A program made the position numbers and the translations under genes. The notes beneath the pieces were generated by a model. The model worked only from the letters and a program-made list of their open reading frames with translations, ran no database searches and was not told the origin of the DNA. Positions 54,817-64,000 of a stretch of 64,000 nucleotides of DNA are shown piece after piece (the first letter of the stretch is position 1; every line of letters begins with the position of its first letter). Origin of the DNA: Tritrichomonas foetus (taxonomy: Eukaryota > Parabasalia > Tritrichomonadida > Tritrichomonadidae); the NCBI GenBank assembly GCA_001839685.1, contig MLAK01000374.1, positions 8,134-72,133 of the forward strand, in the 5' to 3' direction.

Positions 54817-57054
54817 ATTGTTGTTTTAAAGAAAGTTTTCTTATTTATTAAACATATATTAAACTCATATTTTTTTGAAGGCTAGTTATTATTTCTCAAT
54901 CGTGAAATGCAGATGCTTATATTTCTTTAATCATGAGTTTCATATTTTGCTCAACAACCCTGAGTGAACTTTTCTCAAATACAAATATTTATCTTGCAAT
55001 TTTCCAAGAAACACAGTGAAAATTTCCCAATGGAAGTAAAATTATTAAATGTGAATTGATAAAGTGATGAATCTCATGATCATCATTATTATTGTTATCG
55101 AAATTGTCCAAAATGAATATTTTCTGTGGAATTCTCTTTTATCAACAATTTTGGGAATGTTTATTGATATCCAAGCCTCAGTTTCAATATTAATTGAACT
55201 AAATCACATAGATGATTGTAGAAAAAAAGATAGTTTCTATTATTTGAGTGAAAATATTCATTTTCTACATTTTAAATAACTGTGTTTCCAACAGAAGCTA
55301 TTTTGGAACTTGTACAAGAAGTTCGTAACCATAAATATTTGAATATGAATTGGTAGTTCCCTCACAATGATAAATTCCATAATTACTGTTTATCAGAGAA
55401 GCCTATTCACTGATATTGTGCAATATTTTTTTTTATTTTATAATCTGTCGACAACTAGCCTTAATCAAAAATATGTTTCATCATCTTATACCTTTACATG
55501 AAAAGGAAATTTATGTTCATTATCGTTTGTCTGCTGTTCATAATCAATGATTAAGGCTCCTTGTTTAGATTTTTCAATCAATCATAAGTCAAAATTTGTC
55601 ACTAGTATATCGGCCCTCCTATTGAGATAAGTTAAACCTCCTTTTTGTGATCCATTCATTCATTAATCGATCATCAAAATGACACTTTCTTGTGAAAAAC
55701 ACTATTTCTCAAAAAAATGAATTTTCGACACGATTTATTCAACAGCTTTTTGGAAATGACACGATTTACCTCGAGTCTCATTATTTTGAAAAGCCTTTTA
55801 CTTAATTCCAAATTGTATCAAAAGCTTAATTCTTTCATTTTACCTGAAAGCGATGATTGGTATGCTCTTCTCAAGTGATACAATGATCAATTGTTCTTAA
55901 TTTCTTTATCACTAGACAATAATGTTAGGGGACACAATTAAAATATTTTCAGTTTTCCATTTGTTGGCCAACGAATAATAATATTTGGATTGATCTGGTC
56001 ATCATTGACATTTATGAGTTTTCAAATCACAATCATTGTGATTTGTCTGTTTTTCATTGATAAAGTAACATTCTTTCGTTTCATTGCTTCAATCTCCATA
56101 AAGAATATATACTCACATAAGTCTTTGGAAGCTGTTTAGCGAATAGAAAATAGATTCATGGTTTTCAAAGATTTTATTCAAACATATGTGAATATGGTAC
56201 TTTGATTTCTTTCATTCTGCAAGAGTTATCTATATTACAGAAACAAAAGATGTACTCATATGCCAATCATGATCAATTGGATTGCCCTTAATAATATTTA
56301 TTTCAAATGATGTTGGATCCACGAATTTTCTTTGTGATTCACAAGAGAATAATGTCGAATAAATTTTCGGGATGGAGCATTATCTAAAATATATTCAATT
56401 TATGTTTCATCTGATTCAATCAATTGAGATTTTGAGTTCATACCAAATTATATTTCCACAATTTTGGAAACAACATCAACATTGAGAAATAAGAATTCTG
56501 ACATACTTGTTAAGACCTACCCAATTAGAGCTATAACAAAACGAACAATCAAAATAATTGAATCTATATTGTATTTTCTAGATCAAAGAGCAGAGGTGTT
56601 TTATATTGTGTGATTTGTGTCGCACAAACAAAAACTCACTGTCAAACTCTCTTCATTAAAAATGTTTTTTATTTTTCCCCTAATATTCATATTGTTTTAT
56701 AAACCTAGACGAAATATATGAATAAAATCATAACATAGACACATCAAGTAAGATGAATAATAATCAACTAATATATATAAATTTAAAACGAATAAATTCT
56801 ACATAAATCATATTACATATCGAACATCTAATAGGATATTTCTCAGCATGCTCGAAGTCTGTTTCAATAAATAATCAAATATTCTTACAAAGTGTTGAAA
56901 ACAATATTGGGAAAATCTTTTTTATGAGCAAGTGATAGGAGTGAATACCTAATTCCTATTCTTATTTTCTCAGGCTATTGTCTCAATATTTTTTAACTCG
57001 AAAAAGAAAAGATAAATAAACAAAATCAATCCTTTTTAAAAAATAAAAGAAAAA
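54817..57054. other. 2.2-kb gene-free region
   Basis: The longest stretch without a gene. No ATG frame has protein-like composition; a 71-codon frame at 55064 is hydrophobic low complexity. The only structure I can point to is a perfect palindrome with 11-bp arms and a 1-nt centre at 56023-56045 (CAAATCACAAT / ATTGTGATTTG). No tRNA B-box or CRISPR-like pattern seen. Confidence 0.55.
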
Positions 57055-58303
57055 TCATGTTGTTGGTACTCGTGCAAAAGAAAATCTATGTCTTGATGAA
57101 TTCTTCGGGACCAAAATATTCACTTTCTCTGCAATCTGTTTTGCAAAATGTTCCAATTCCGCTAATTTATTTTTTATTGCCTGCTGCTGCTGTCTTGTTG
57201 AATTCAAGTTGTTTGCCTGCACGCCAATTTTCTGTTTAAGTTGCTTTATATAGTCTGAATGTTTTTCTTGTCCATTCAGAAGATCTTCTAAAGTTTTATT
57301 TAACATTCTTTGTTCATGGACAATGTTTTTATCTAATTCGGTTAATCCAACTTTTGCTTTTTTCACATCTTCGCCTTCTTTTTTCTGTAAAAGTTCAACA
57401 ATTTCACCATGATCACCTGCTTCTGCAACTTCTTCTGGTGTTTTTCCTAATTGGTTCTTCAATTTTGGATCAGCACCAGCACGAAGTAAATCAGAAACAA
57501 TTTCAACATAATTATGTTGACATGCAAAGTGAAGTGGAGTATCTTCGCTTTTATCTTGGATGTTAACAGATGCCTTTTTGGCAATCAGTGCGATTTCACT
57601 TTGGCGATTTCCAAACCAGCAGCAGCAGTGAAGTGGCGTCTTACCTGATGCATCAGCTTGATCAACATTTGCATTATATTGCAAAAGAATTTGAACAATA
57701 TCAGTGTGGCCAAACCAGCAAGCAAGGTGAAGTGGTGATCGATTAGAAATAGAAAAAAAAATTCCATCAATTCGAAAAAAAACTGCGTTAAAATAAAAAA
57801 ATTAACTGAATCTGTATGTGATAAATCAGCACCTGCTTTAAGAAGTAAGTTAACACATTCTGTTCGACCGTAGCGAGTTGCTAATAAAAGAGGATTGTGA
57901 TCGCGTGATACAATTTGTTTCCCTCCGTTGTCTAAAAGAAAGGCGAGAACTTGGTGGTGACCAGCGATTGAAGCCCAATGAATTGCCGTAAAAGGTTAAC
58001 AAATAAAAAAAACTCCATCGTAAATAAATAATATAAATTCCTTCGGACGAATCGATTTTAGCACCGGACTTAAAAAGAAATTTGACAGCTTCGAGTGATC
58101 CATACGCAGATGCAATACAGATCAAAGGAACGTTCCTGCGTGTGAGCGAGTTGAGTTTAATTCGGTAAAAAATTGAAAAACGTTGGCACGTAAATAATAA
58201 AAAAAACTTTTTCGTTCGGACTTACTTTGCTTGGAATTAATGATTGTAGAACAGTATCACTATTTCGTTGGATATTTCGAACAACTTGGACTAAAGGATC
58301 CAT
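57055..58303 (-). pseudogene. Ankyrin-repeat gene split by three short interruptions
   Basis: Four blocks on the minus strand together make one ankyrin protein: A 58226-58303 (MDPLVQVVRNIQRNSDTVLQ…SK), B 58039-58134 (VPLICIASAYGSLEAVKFLF…SSEG), C 57807-57989 (TAIHWASIAGHHQVLAFLL … GADLSHTDS) and D 57055-57744 (NRSPLHLACWFGHTDIVQIL … then three further repeats and a coiled-coil C-terminus). The blocks are in three frames and are separated by AT-rich inserts of 91, 49 and 62 nt. All inserts fall at the same point of consecutive repeats, just before the conserved (T/S)PLH or TAIH. Insert 1 begins GTAAGT and holds …CACACGCAG, intron-like, but removal leaves the frame off by one. It is either a gene with atypical introns, a decaying gene, or an assembly artefact. 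Confidence 0.7.
58136..58225 (-). other. Candidate intron 1 of the ankyrin gene
   Basis: Starts GTAAGT and ends CACACGCAG (90 nt). It lacks the canonical trichomonad GTAYGT … ACTAACACACAG signals, and joining blocks A and B at these sites shifts the ankyrin frame by one nucleotide. Confidence 0.3.
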
Positions 58304-58806
58304 TTCTAATAAGGAAAATTTTGCTTAAAAGTGCCAGCTATTAAGGCGAATTTATTTTACCTTATTGCAAAAATCTGGTAAATTTTATTGACAAACTAGG
58401 TGAAATTTTGAATAACATCAAAAAACGATAAATATCTACATTAGAAAAGAAATGGTTATCAAAAAAATCTTTAACCAAATATTTCCAAAGAAATAGATAT
58501 CATTTCTAGAGCTTGAAGAGCATTAATTTCCATAATATCATACTGAGACATAGATTGACATGACTGAGTTCTTAGATCAAGTGAAATTGAAATTAATTAA
58601 AATATTTATATCACTCCCATAAAATAATGTAGCAAATATGAGATTCAAATCTGAAATTTTGATTTAGAAAGACGTGAAAAAAGTATTAATTGATCTAAAA
58701 TAGAAAAAAATGCATATATGATTTTTTTTTTTTTCAATGATGCTTTCGGAAGAAATAAAAAATAACAAGTACGACGAAATGTGAGTATTTATACCAAAAA
58801 AAATAT
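58304..58806. other. Intergenic region
   Basis: 500 nt upstream of the ankyrin gene and downstream of the FOP-like gene; AT-rich with a T run near 58722, nothing recognised. Confidence 0.55.
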
Positions 58807-59217
58807 TTATTTCTTGTAAAACTCCGTTTCAATCTTAATATCAGCGCTCCTTGGATTGAGTAGTTGTCTAATTTTGTGGGTCTTCAATAATTCACGTAGT
58901 GGATCATTCGTGTTTTTAAGCTCGAGGGTATCGACGAGGTCCTCTGCTGGACGTGGGATGAAATCTTTCTGATTTGATTTCAGATTTTCTGCTGTCATGT
59001 CCATTTGTTTGGCCTCAAGGAAGGCGCAAACAAGGCCGTACGCGTTGGCCCATTCTTCTGTATCCGCTTTGTGTACTTCTGGAAATGTTTTTCTTAATGC
59101 GCGAGGACGTTCATCGTGCACTTCTTGACCGAGTTTCTTGAAAAAGCTGGCTTGGAGATGGTTTGTATATCCTTTCGAGTCGAACAGTTCTTCGATGACC
59201 TGCTCTTGAGATTTCAT
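58807..59217 (-). CDS. FOP/LisH-like small protein, possible basal-body component
   Basis: 136 residues from ATG 59217. The first 90 residues resemble the FOP dimerisation/LisH arrangement: an N-terminal helix VIEELFDSKGYTNHLQASFF, a second helix with KKLGQEV, a variable loop, and a LisH-like ANAYGLVCAFLEAKQMDMTA followed by ENLKSN. The C-terminal 45 residues are charged and end in TEFYKK. Proteins of this type (FOP, FOR20/FOPNL) act at centrioles and basal bodies, which suits a flagellate, but the similarity is short. The coding sequence is GC-richer than its flanks. Confidence 0.75.
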   Translation of the reverse strand: MKSQEQVIEELFDSKGYTNHLQASFFKKLGQEVHDERPRALRKTFPEVHKADTEEWANAYGLVCAFLEAKQMDMTAENLKSNQKDFIPRPAEDLVDTLELKNTNDPLRELLKTHKIRQLLNPRSADIKIETEFYKK

Positions 59218-59615
59218 TTGTTTTTGGATAAAAAATATTATTTTTATTCTTCTGAAAAAGTTGATATTTCCTGTCCGTTAAGTCTCTTCCTTTTTCATAA
59301 TTTTTACATCATTTCCTCAAAATTCATTTGATTTTATTCAATTTTCTGAAAAAGTGTGAATGCCAAAATCCTGATTTTTCTCACACAATCATGATTAATA
59401 TAACTGAGTAGCAAAGAGAAATAAAGTGTTTTATAACCCAATCCGTCATCTCCTTCATCTATTATTTAATTTTGAGTGAGCAGAAACTTCAAAAACGTGA
59501 ATAGAAATATACCAATATGCATTAATTTACAAATTGTTAAATAACAAAATAATGATAAGATTTATACTTTATAGTGAATTTTTATTCAGATATTTAAACA
59601 TAATCGTCGTCAAAA
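59218..59615. other. Intergenic region
   Basis: 400 nt of AT-rich spacer, nothing recognised. Confidence 0.55.
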
Positions 59616-60722
59616 TTAAATGAATGGATCATCTTTCACTAGCGTCATGCCCGCCGTGTGTCCCCAATCAAACAAACATGCATTTATACCTAGTCTTTCA
59701 ATTGCAGATGGTCTGTTTGCAACTTTCGAATCAACATTTGCAAGTGGCGTCACCCTTTGGTGAAGTGAAAATAGTTCCATTGTATTTATGACATTTGCTA
59801 CACCAGCATCATCGAAAAATTGAGCTTGGAGCTTCCTGCTGATTTTTGGTGGTTTTATGACAGGAACCGCAAATGTTTTAATAATTGGTGCAGGTGCGCT
59901 CTCGTCGACCCATCGGCCAAATGATATTTCTGCTTTTGTGGTTCCACCAAAACGAGATCCCTGAAGTGCTGCTTTAGCTGCTTCAGCCTCGACGTGATTA
60001 TCCAATTCAACGTTGGCCCAATCTGCGTGTCCAGGAATGATTTTGACACGTTTGACCATCCCGTACTGGGAAAAGTGCTGCACTAAAGTTTCTTCTGTAA
60101 CGATTTCGGCGTCGAGGTTTCTAAGGAAGAGGATTGAGCTTTCATTGTCAATAATTGATTCTGGGCCGGCTTTCCTATTTGCTGCTGCTTCACTACAGCG
60201 AAGTGGTCGGCCAAACTCAGAAAAATTATTGAACTGATTAATAAAATCTGTCATTTCTTGGTAAGTATTGAATCTGATGAATCCGAAGCCTTTTGAAATT
60301 CCGTCAGCGCCATGAATGAGTCGAACTGATAACAAATTCGGAAAAAATTGAGTGAAGAATGATCTGATTTGTTCATCGTCCATTGAAATCGGCAAGTTTC
60401 CGACGTACGCAGAGAATCCTGCCGATTGCTGCATGGATTCTATGCCCGCTCCGGGTCTGCGAATATTACCCCAATTTAATTTGAATCTGAGATGTGGAGC
60501 TGTCGGAATGGGAGTGTCGCGAAGTTGTCTTAAAACATCAACTGCTTCTTGTACGTTATTGAAATCGATGAAGCCGTAGCCTTCTACCTGACCGGTGGAT
60601 CTATTGCGTGAAAACCACACAGCCATTGGAGTGATGCCTGTTTTTGTTCGAACTATGTTTAGTAGTTGTTCTTCGTTTTCAAAACAATCTGTATTTCCAA
60701 CCCAAAGTTGTTGCGTTGTCAT
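59616..60722 (-). CDS. Three-RRM protein of the Nam8/SECp43/TIA-1 type
   Basis: 368 residues from ATG 60722; upstream the frame opens only through GTG. RRM1 at about 4-83 (LWVGNTD, then GYGFIDFNNVQEAVDVL), RRM2 at about 98-175 (AYVGNLP, KGFGFIRFNTYQEM), RRM3 at about 195-265 (LFLRNLDAEIVTEETLVQHF, WANVELDNHVEAEAA). The RRM1 features RNRSTGQVEGYGFIDF and HLRFKLNWG match TRNAU1AP/SECp43, Nam8 and RBP45/47. Members act in U1 snRNP-associated splicing, mRNA stability or tRNA-Sec biology; which applies here is unknown. The C-terminal 90 residues have an unusual conserved-looking block (RPSAIERLGINACLFDWGHT). Confidence 0.88.
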   Translation of the reverse strand: MTTQQLWVGNTDCFENEEQLLNIVRTKTGITPMAVWFSRNRSTGQVEGYGFIDFNNVQEAVDVLRQLRDTPIPTAPHLRFKLNWGNIRRPGAGIESMQQSAGFSAYVGNLPISMDDEQIRSFFTQFFPNLLSVRLIHGADGISKGFGFIRFNTYQEMTDFINQFNNFSEFGRPLRCSEAAANRKAGPESIIDNESSILFLRNLDAEIVTEETLVQHFSQYGMVKRVKIIPGHADWANVELDNHVEAEAAKAALQGSRFGGTTKAEISFGRWVDESAPAPIIKTFAVPVIKPPKISRKLQAQFFDDAGVANVINTMELFSLHQRVTPLANVDSKVANRPSAIERLGINACLFDWGHTAGMTLVKDDPFI

Positions 60723-60925
60723 TTTTTTTTCGATGTTCACTTTTTCATAATTTGGAAATTTGGAAAGTCGTTGACCGTTTATTATATGATGTAATTTTTC
60801 ATCATGATCAACAGAACTCTGACTGGTAAATATCGTAGTTCATAATATGATCATCATATAAACCATGGATTTTTCAAACATCATGTTGCCCAATGGATGA
60901 AACACAACATAATTGAAAAAACGGG

Positions 60926-60933
60926 GTTTCATC
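60926..60933. repeat. Target site duplication, left (copy 2)
   Basis: GTTTCATC directly before the element, repeated exactly at 62030-62037. Confidence 0.9.
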
Positions 60934-61043
60934 AGATGTATACAAACCAAATAGTCTTAACGTACGAAATCACTAAAATGATCCTTATCATCAGTATTAC
61001 TTAATACCATCAGTCAAAAATCAAAACCCAAATAGCTAAAAGA

Positions 61044-61142
61044 ATGACGAAAATTTCCCTTATCGCAAACTTCGCAAATGGTCGAATTCACAAATATTTC
61101 GAAAATGATTCTGAAGAAGCTATTGTTTCAGTTTTCGGGTGA
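61044..61142 (+). pseudogene. 5' coding relic inside element copy 2
   Basis: A 32-codon frame starting MTKISLIANFANGRIHKYF, identical to that in copy 1. Likely the N-terminus of a former element-encoded protein. Confidence 0.5.
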
Positions 61143-61435
61143 ACAGCTTTCAGTCAATTGTTAAATCTATTTTTTATAGTTATGAGCCATATTTATTCAT
61201 AGTTTTGAAATTTTGCAACAATTAAACCGAAAAAAGAGCGATTTTGGAGAAAGCATAAAAAAAAATTGTGAGAAGCTTTTTTTCCAAGAATCATAAAGAT
61301 TATAACACTGCTTCCCATAATTCTATTTACACTTCTTCTATCGATTTTTAATTAAAAATCGCGAAAATTTTGATAGTTTTAACTCAGTGATGTTGAATTA
61401 ATTCAATTTCCATTTGACAAATATGAATGTATTGA

Positions 61436-61651
61436 AATCTTTTCTGTCATAAAATTTTAGTATATGAAGAAAATAGACTGGCAGTCCTCAACAGCACATT
61501 CTCAAGCAGGGATACAGATACAACGATTGAAAGACCAAATCAAGAAAAATGGAATCCAATATGTTTTTTTCCAGACTCGATGCCAAGTGACTTTTCTGAT
61601 GACTCGCCATTTAGATGGCAAAACATTCGTAATCTTCTCATTGATGCCTAA
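61436..61651 (+). pseudogene. 3' coding relic inside element copy 2
   Basis: Open for 71 codons up to TAA, without a start ATG, protein-like throughout (VYEENRLAVLNSTFSSRD … FRWQNIRNLLIDA). An overlapping 86-codon ATG frame (61464-61724) ends in translated AT-rich DNA and is probably not real. Confidence 0.5.
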
Positions 61652-62029
61652 ATTTTTTTTATTTATATCAAAATTATTAATATTTTTTTTATACTTCATT
61701 TTTGTATTTTGGAAAACATTATAATTTTCGATGGAGGGTCATATGATAATAAAAAGCACGATTTATGATAAGAAATAATCAAGATATTAATGCTATAAAA
61801 TCACTTTTTATCTCAATAATTCTCAGAAATTTCTGTGGGGTTTATTTTTTTCTCACAATTTTTTTTTGGATTTGGTTTTCTCTGTATCTTGATTTTTAAA
61901 TTATAATATTTATATATTATTAATAGGATTACAATTAAATATTTTTTAGATGACAATAATATCAACAATTATTCATTTAGATCTCTCAATAGTCTTCTAC
62001 ATCTAGAGCTAGTTAGTTTGTATACATCT

Positions 62030-62037
62030 GTTTCATC
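62030..62037. repeat. Target site duplication, right (copy 2)
   Basis: GTTTCATC, an exact copy of 60926-60933. Confidence 0.9.
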
Positions 62038-62124
62038 TTTTTTTGGATTGTTGGAATTCAATAAGTAATCCTGACTCATTCAGAAAATTCAAAGAAATTA
62101 TTGAGATATTTGTTCAAGCCTTCT

Positions 62125-62129
62125 TCATT
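62125..62129 (+). promoter_or_regulatory. Initiator TCATT of the RRM-like gene
   Basis: TCATT 2 nt before ATG 62132, matching TCA(C/T)(A/T). Confidence 0.5.
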
Positions 62130-62131
62130 TC

Positions 62132-64000
62132 ATGCAAGATGTCGAAGAGCAATTCATAGACGACAACAACGAAGAACGGCAATCGAGAAGCTTTATCATT
62201 AAAACTTACAGCGAATCATCATCTTTCCAAAATATCTGCGAATTGACATATCAGAAGATTATTCATATCCGTGGGGTCAAATACACACTCATTATATTTC
62301 AGAATCCTGTTTGGAGAAGCGAGCTGTCGAAAAAAACTGGAATTCCTACCAGCCATATTAAAATAGTCGACAAAAATGCGACAGATCCACTTCCAAAATT
62401 GACAGAAACTTTTTATATTTGCGGATTTTACGAAACAGGTTTAACACTTGACGAATGCGATAATATTTTACACCAATTTTCGACAAAAATTTCGATAACC
62501 TTCAATGTAAGTGTAATAAACGTTTCATCATCAAATTGCGAAGAATCTGACCGAACCGCAATCAAATTATTTTTACCGAAATTATATCCATGTTTAGATA
62601 TATCTACATCTATCAACGTTCCTTGCGTCAGATTGTATGTTGATTATTTTCCAGCTTATCAAAACCAGGTAATCACCGAAGACGAAATACACACCATATT
62701 TTCGCAAAATATCAGAAATATAGTCATCAGTGAAGACAATACGATAGTCGATTTAATGCTATACAAAAAAGAGGACATGACGGCTTTAATTGACAGAAGA
62801 TTCGTTCGAACAGAAAAATGCGATATTAGTATAACGTCAATATTAACGCTAACCACTTTACAGCGTGTTTCCCGAAATGAGCTAAAAATTGAAAGGCTTC
62901 CATCAGATTTCGATCTTGAAAAAGCTTATGAGCTTGTCAAAGGCTGTAGCAATATTTATCGAGTAAAGATAGTAAATTTGAACGCAACAATGAAAACAGC
63001 CATCATTCAATTTACTTCTAATAAAGATGCAGGTAACTTTTTGAATCGACCAAGAAAATATAACAACCAATCATTAAAAGTGTCACGAAATGATACTCGA
63101 AACCAATTTCCAAATATTTCAACTCCAGCCCGACCGCTCGCTGATAAGCCGTTTGTTCAAAAACCAAATCAAACAGCCCCATTTTCTACTATTGTTTCAA
63201 ATCCAGTTCCAAGACCACCATTTATTACCTCACAAAGTGCAGACGAAAATATAAAACCAAGAGCTACTGATGAATCTGGTGACGAACCAGTTAAAATACC
63301 AAAGAATTCATTAATAGTTTCAATTACTACAGAAAAAACGTCGAAAATTGACTATACTCCTCCTCCTATCTTTTTTGCTTTATCCGACAATAAAAATGAA
63401 GCACAACAACAAAATAGTCAACAACAAACATCTCAACCAAAACAACAAAAAACAGTTTTTGATTTCCAATCACCACTTGGGTTCACCCCACCAAAAACAT
63501 TAAACATCAGCAAAGACAAAAATAATTCACCAGAATATGGAAATGCAAAATACGAAGGTATAATGAAATGCACCACTGAAACAAAAACTGAAAATAAGAC
63601 AGAGATAAAAATTGAAAACAAGACAGAAACCACACTCAAAACTCACAATGAAGGTGTTACAAATGAAGAGGGACAAAATGAAAGCGAAAATTTTTTTAAA
63701 AAAGAGCCAATCGAAGTTAAAGTAATGAATAAAGAGGAAAATATCAATAGTGATAAAATGAATAATGAAGAAGACCAGGAATCAAATAAAGGAATTCCTG
63801 ATAAAAGCATGGAAAAAGAAGATGAAGAGAGATTTTTTTTGAATGAAAAGCCTGTAGAGCACAATGTTGATGATGGCAAAAAACCAAAAAAAGAATCAAA
63901 TGAAGTGCAGCCACCAAAAACACAAAAAGTAGAAATTTCAAGCGATAATTTAAAAATACAAGCCAATTTTATAAATAAAGAGATTGAAAATGATAAAAAA
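62132..64000 (+). CDS. RRM-like protein with long charged tail, 3' end outside the window
   Basis: 623 codons, open to the last base, so the gene is partial. Residues about 20-250 read as three weakly similar alpha/beta units (RSFIIKTYSESSSFQNICEL, ETFYICGFYETGLTLDECDN, VRLYVDYFPAYQNQVITEDE), possibly degenerate RRMs. A clearer RRM-like unit covers 251-316 (LKIERLPSDFDLEKAYELV, TAIIQFTSNKDAGNFLN). The remainder is disordered: Pro/Thr-rich, a Gln-rich stretch, an FG/FxPP-like GFTPPKTL segment, then a Lys/Glu/Asn-rich tail with repeated NKTE units. No named family. The initiator and first ATG agree. Confidence 0.8.
   Translation, partial: MQDVEEQFIDDNNEERQSRSFIIKTYSESSSFQNICELTYQKIIHIRGVKYTLIIFQNPVWRSELSKKTGIPTSHIKIVDKNATDPLPKLTETFYICGFYETGLTLDECDNILHQFSTKISITFNVSVINVSSSNCEESDRTAIKLFLPKLYPCLDISTSINVPCVRLYVDYFPAYQNQVITEDEIHTIFSQNIRNIVISEDNTIVDLMLYKKEDMTALIDRRFVRTEKCDISITSILTLTTLQRVSRNELKIERLPSDFDLEKAYELVKGCSNIYRVKIVNLNATMKTAIIQFTSNKDAGNFLNRPRKYNNQSLKVSRNDTRNQFPNISTPARPLADKPFVQKPNQTAPFSTIVSNPVPRPPFITSQSADENIKPRATDESGDEPVKIPKNSLIVSITTEKTSKIDYTPPPIFFALSDNKNEAQQQNSQQQTSQPKQQKTVFDFQSPLGFTPPKTLNISKDKNNSPEYGNAKYEGIMKCTTETKTENKTEIKIENKTETTLKTHNEGVTNEEGQNESENFFKKEPIEVKVMNKEENINSDKMNNEEDQESNKGIPDKSMEKEDEERFFLNEKPVEHNVDDGKKPKKESNEVQPPKTQKVEISSDNLKIQANFINKEIENDKK

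Larger units (their letters stand above)
60934..62029 (+). mobile_element. Non-autonomous DNA transposon, copy 2 (hAT-like by TSD length)
   Basis: 1,096 bp, the same length as copy 1 (9320-10415), inverted relative to it and about 99% identical by eye. Terminal inverted repeats begin AGATGTATAC. The flanking 8-bp duplication GTTTCATC differs from copy 1, which shows two independent insertions rather than a duplication of the locus. Inside are the same 5' and 3' coding relics and a perfect 20-bp palindrome CGATTTTTAATTAAAAATCG at 61342-61361. The left end lies 211 bp upstream of the three-RRM gene and the right end 102 bp upstream of the next start codon. Confidence 0.9.

Noticed and set aside
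55064..55279. 71-codon ATG frame in the gene-free region
   Set aside because: Starts MMNLMIIIIIVIEIV; composition is that of AT-rich spacer and no initiator precedes it.
61464..61724. 86-codon ATG frame in element copy 2 (and 9625-9885 in copy 1)
   Set aside because: Although the longest ATG frame, its last 25 residues are translated AT-rich DNA, and a different frame over the same bases looks like real protein with a natural stop. Listed as spurious.
1..64000. Canonical trichomonad introns (GTAYGT … ACTAACACACAG)
   Set aside because: I found no ACTAACACACAG-type 3' signal anywhere; all genes except the split ankyrin gene are continuous frames.
1..64000. tRNA, rRNA, snRNA genes or CRISPR arrays
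   Set aside because: No B-box-like GGTTCRA in a cloverleaf context, no rRNA-like GC-rich tract, and no direct repeat-spacer pattern were seen in the spacers. A covariance-model search could not be run.

Overview
The window is AT-rich nuclear DNA from a flagellated protist, most likely a parabasalid close to Tritrichomonas or Trichomonas; the exact species cannot be proved from the sequence. The evidence is: about 32 almost all intronless genes on both strands, separated by short AT-rich spacers; the parabasalid initiator TCA(C/T)(A/T) just upstream of many ATGs (TCACAATG at 43797, TCACAGAATG at 38218); Myb/M3-like AACGTTA motifs next to several starts; and typical trichomonad families (CK1-like kinases, a BTB-discoidin protein, a cysteine-rich beta-helix surface protein, a 1,475-aa membrane cyclase-like protein, a bacterial-type glucokinase).

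Layout. 1-8.1 kb: end of a PG-rich repeat cytoskeletal protein, CK2 alpha, an ARM-repeat protein, a CK1-like kinase with a cysteine tail, a PCI-like helical protein and a second CK1-like kinase. 9.3-10.4 kb: copy 1 of a 1,096-bp transposable element. 10.4-32.2 kb: MT-A70 methyltransferase, a Lys-rich protein, triosephosphate isomerase, a UBR-type E3 ligase, a Tctex-1 dynein light chain, two membrane proteins, a Mei2-like RRM protein, a beta-helix surface protein, the cyclase-like protein and a Gln-rich protein. 33.3-46.4 kb: an acidic TAF1-like protein, an F-BAR/SH3 protein, COG6, a CENP-C homologue, BTB-discoidin, a caspase-fold protein without catalytic residues, an ARM-like protein and a small Ser/Asn-rich protein. 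46.8-54.8 kb: PP2A scaffold subunit, an unrecognised 909-aa protein, glucokinase and glucosidase II beta. 54.8-57.0 kb has no supported gene. 57.0-64.0 kb: a split ankyrin gene, a FOP/LisH-like protein, a three-RRM protein, copy 2 of the element in inverted orientation, and the 5' part of an RRM-like protein that runs off the end.

There is no operon or gene cluster; these are mostly housekeeping genes (signalling, glycolysis, Golgi and ER, cytoskeleton, N-degron degradation, centromere). Several pairs are divergent with very short shared promoters (73 bp for COG6/CENP-C, 104 bp for caspase-like/ARM-like).

The observations most worth following are: (1) the inverted pair of near-identical 1,096-bp elements, each with terminal inverted repeats, its own perfect 8-bp target duplication and the same two broken coding relics; (2) the CENP-C signature at the end of a long disordered protein; (3) an ankyrin gene broken three times at the same position of successive repeats; (4) a perfect 66-bp palindrome that triplicates a promoter/start-codon segment; (5) three enzyme-fold proteins with degenerate active sites (cyclase, caspase, glucokinase).
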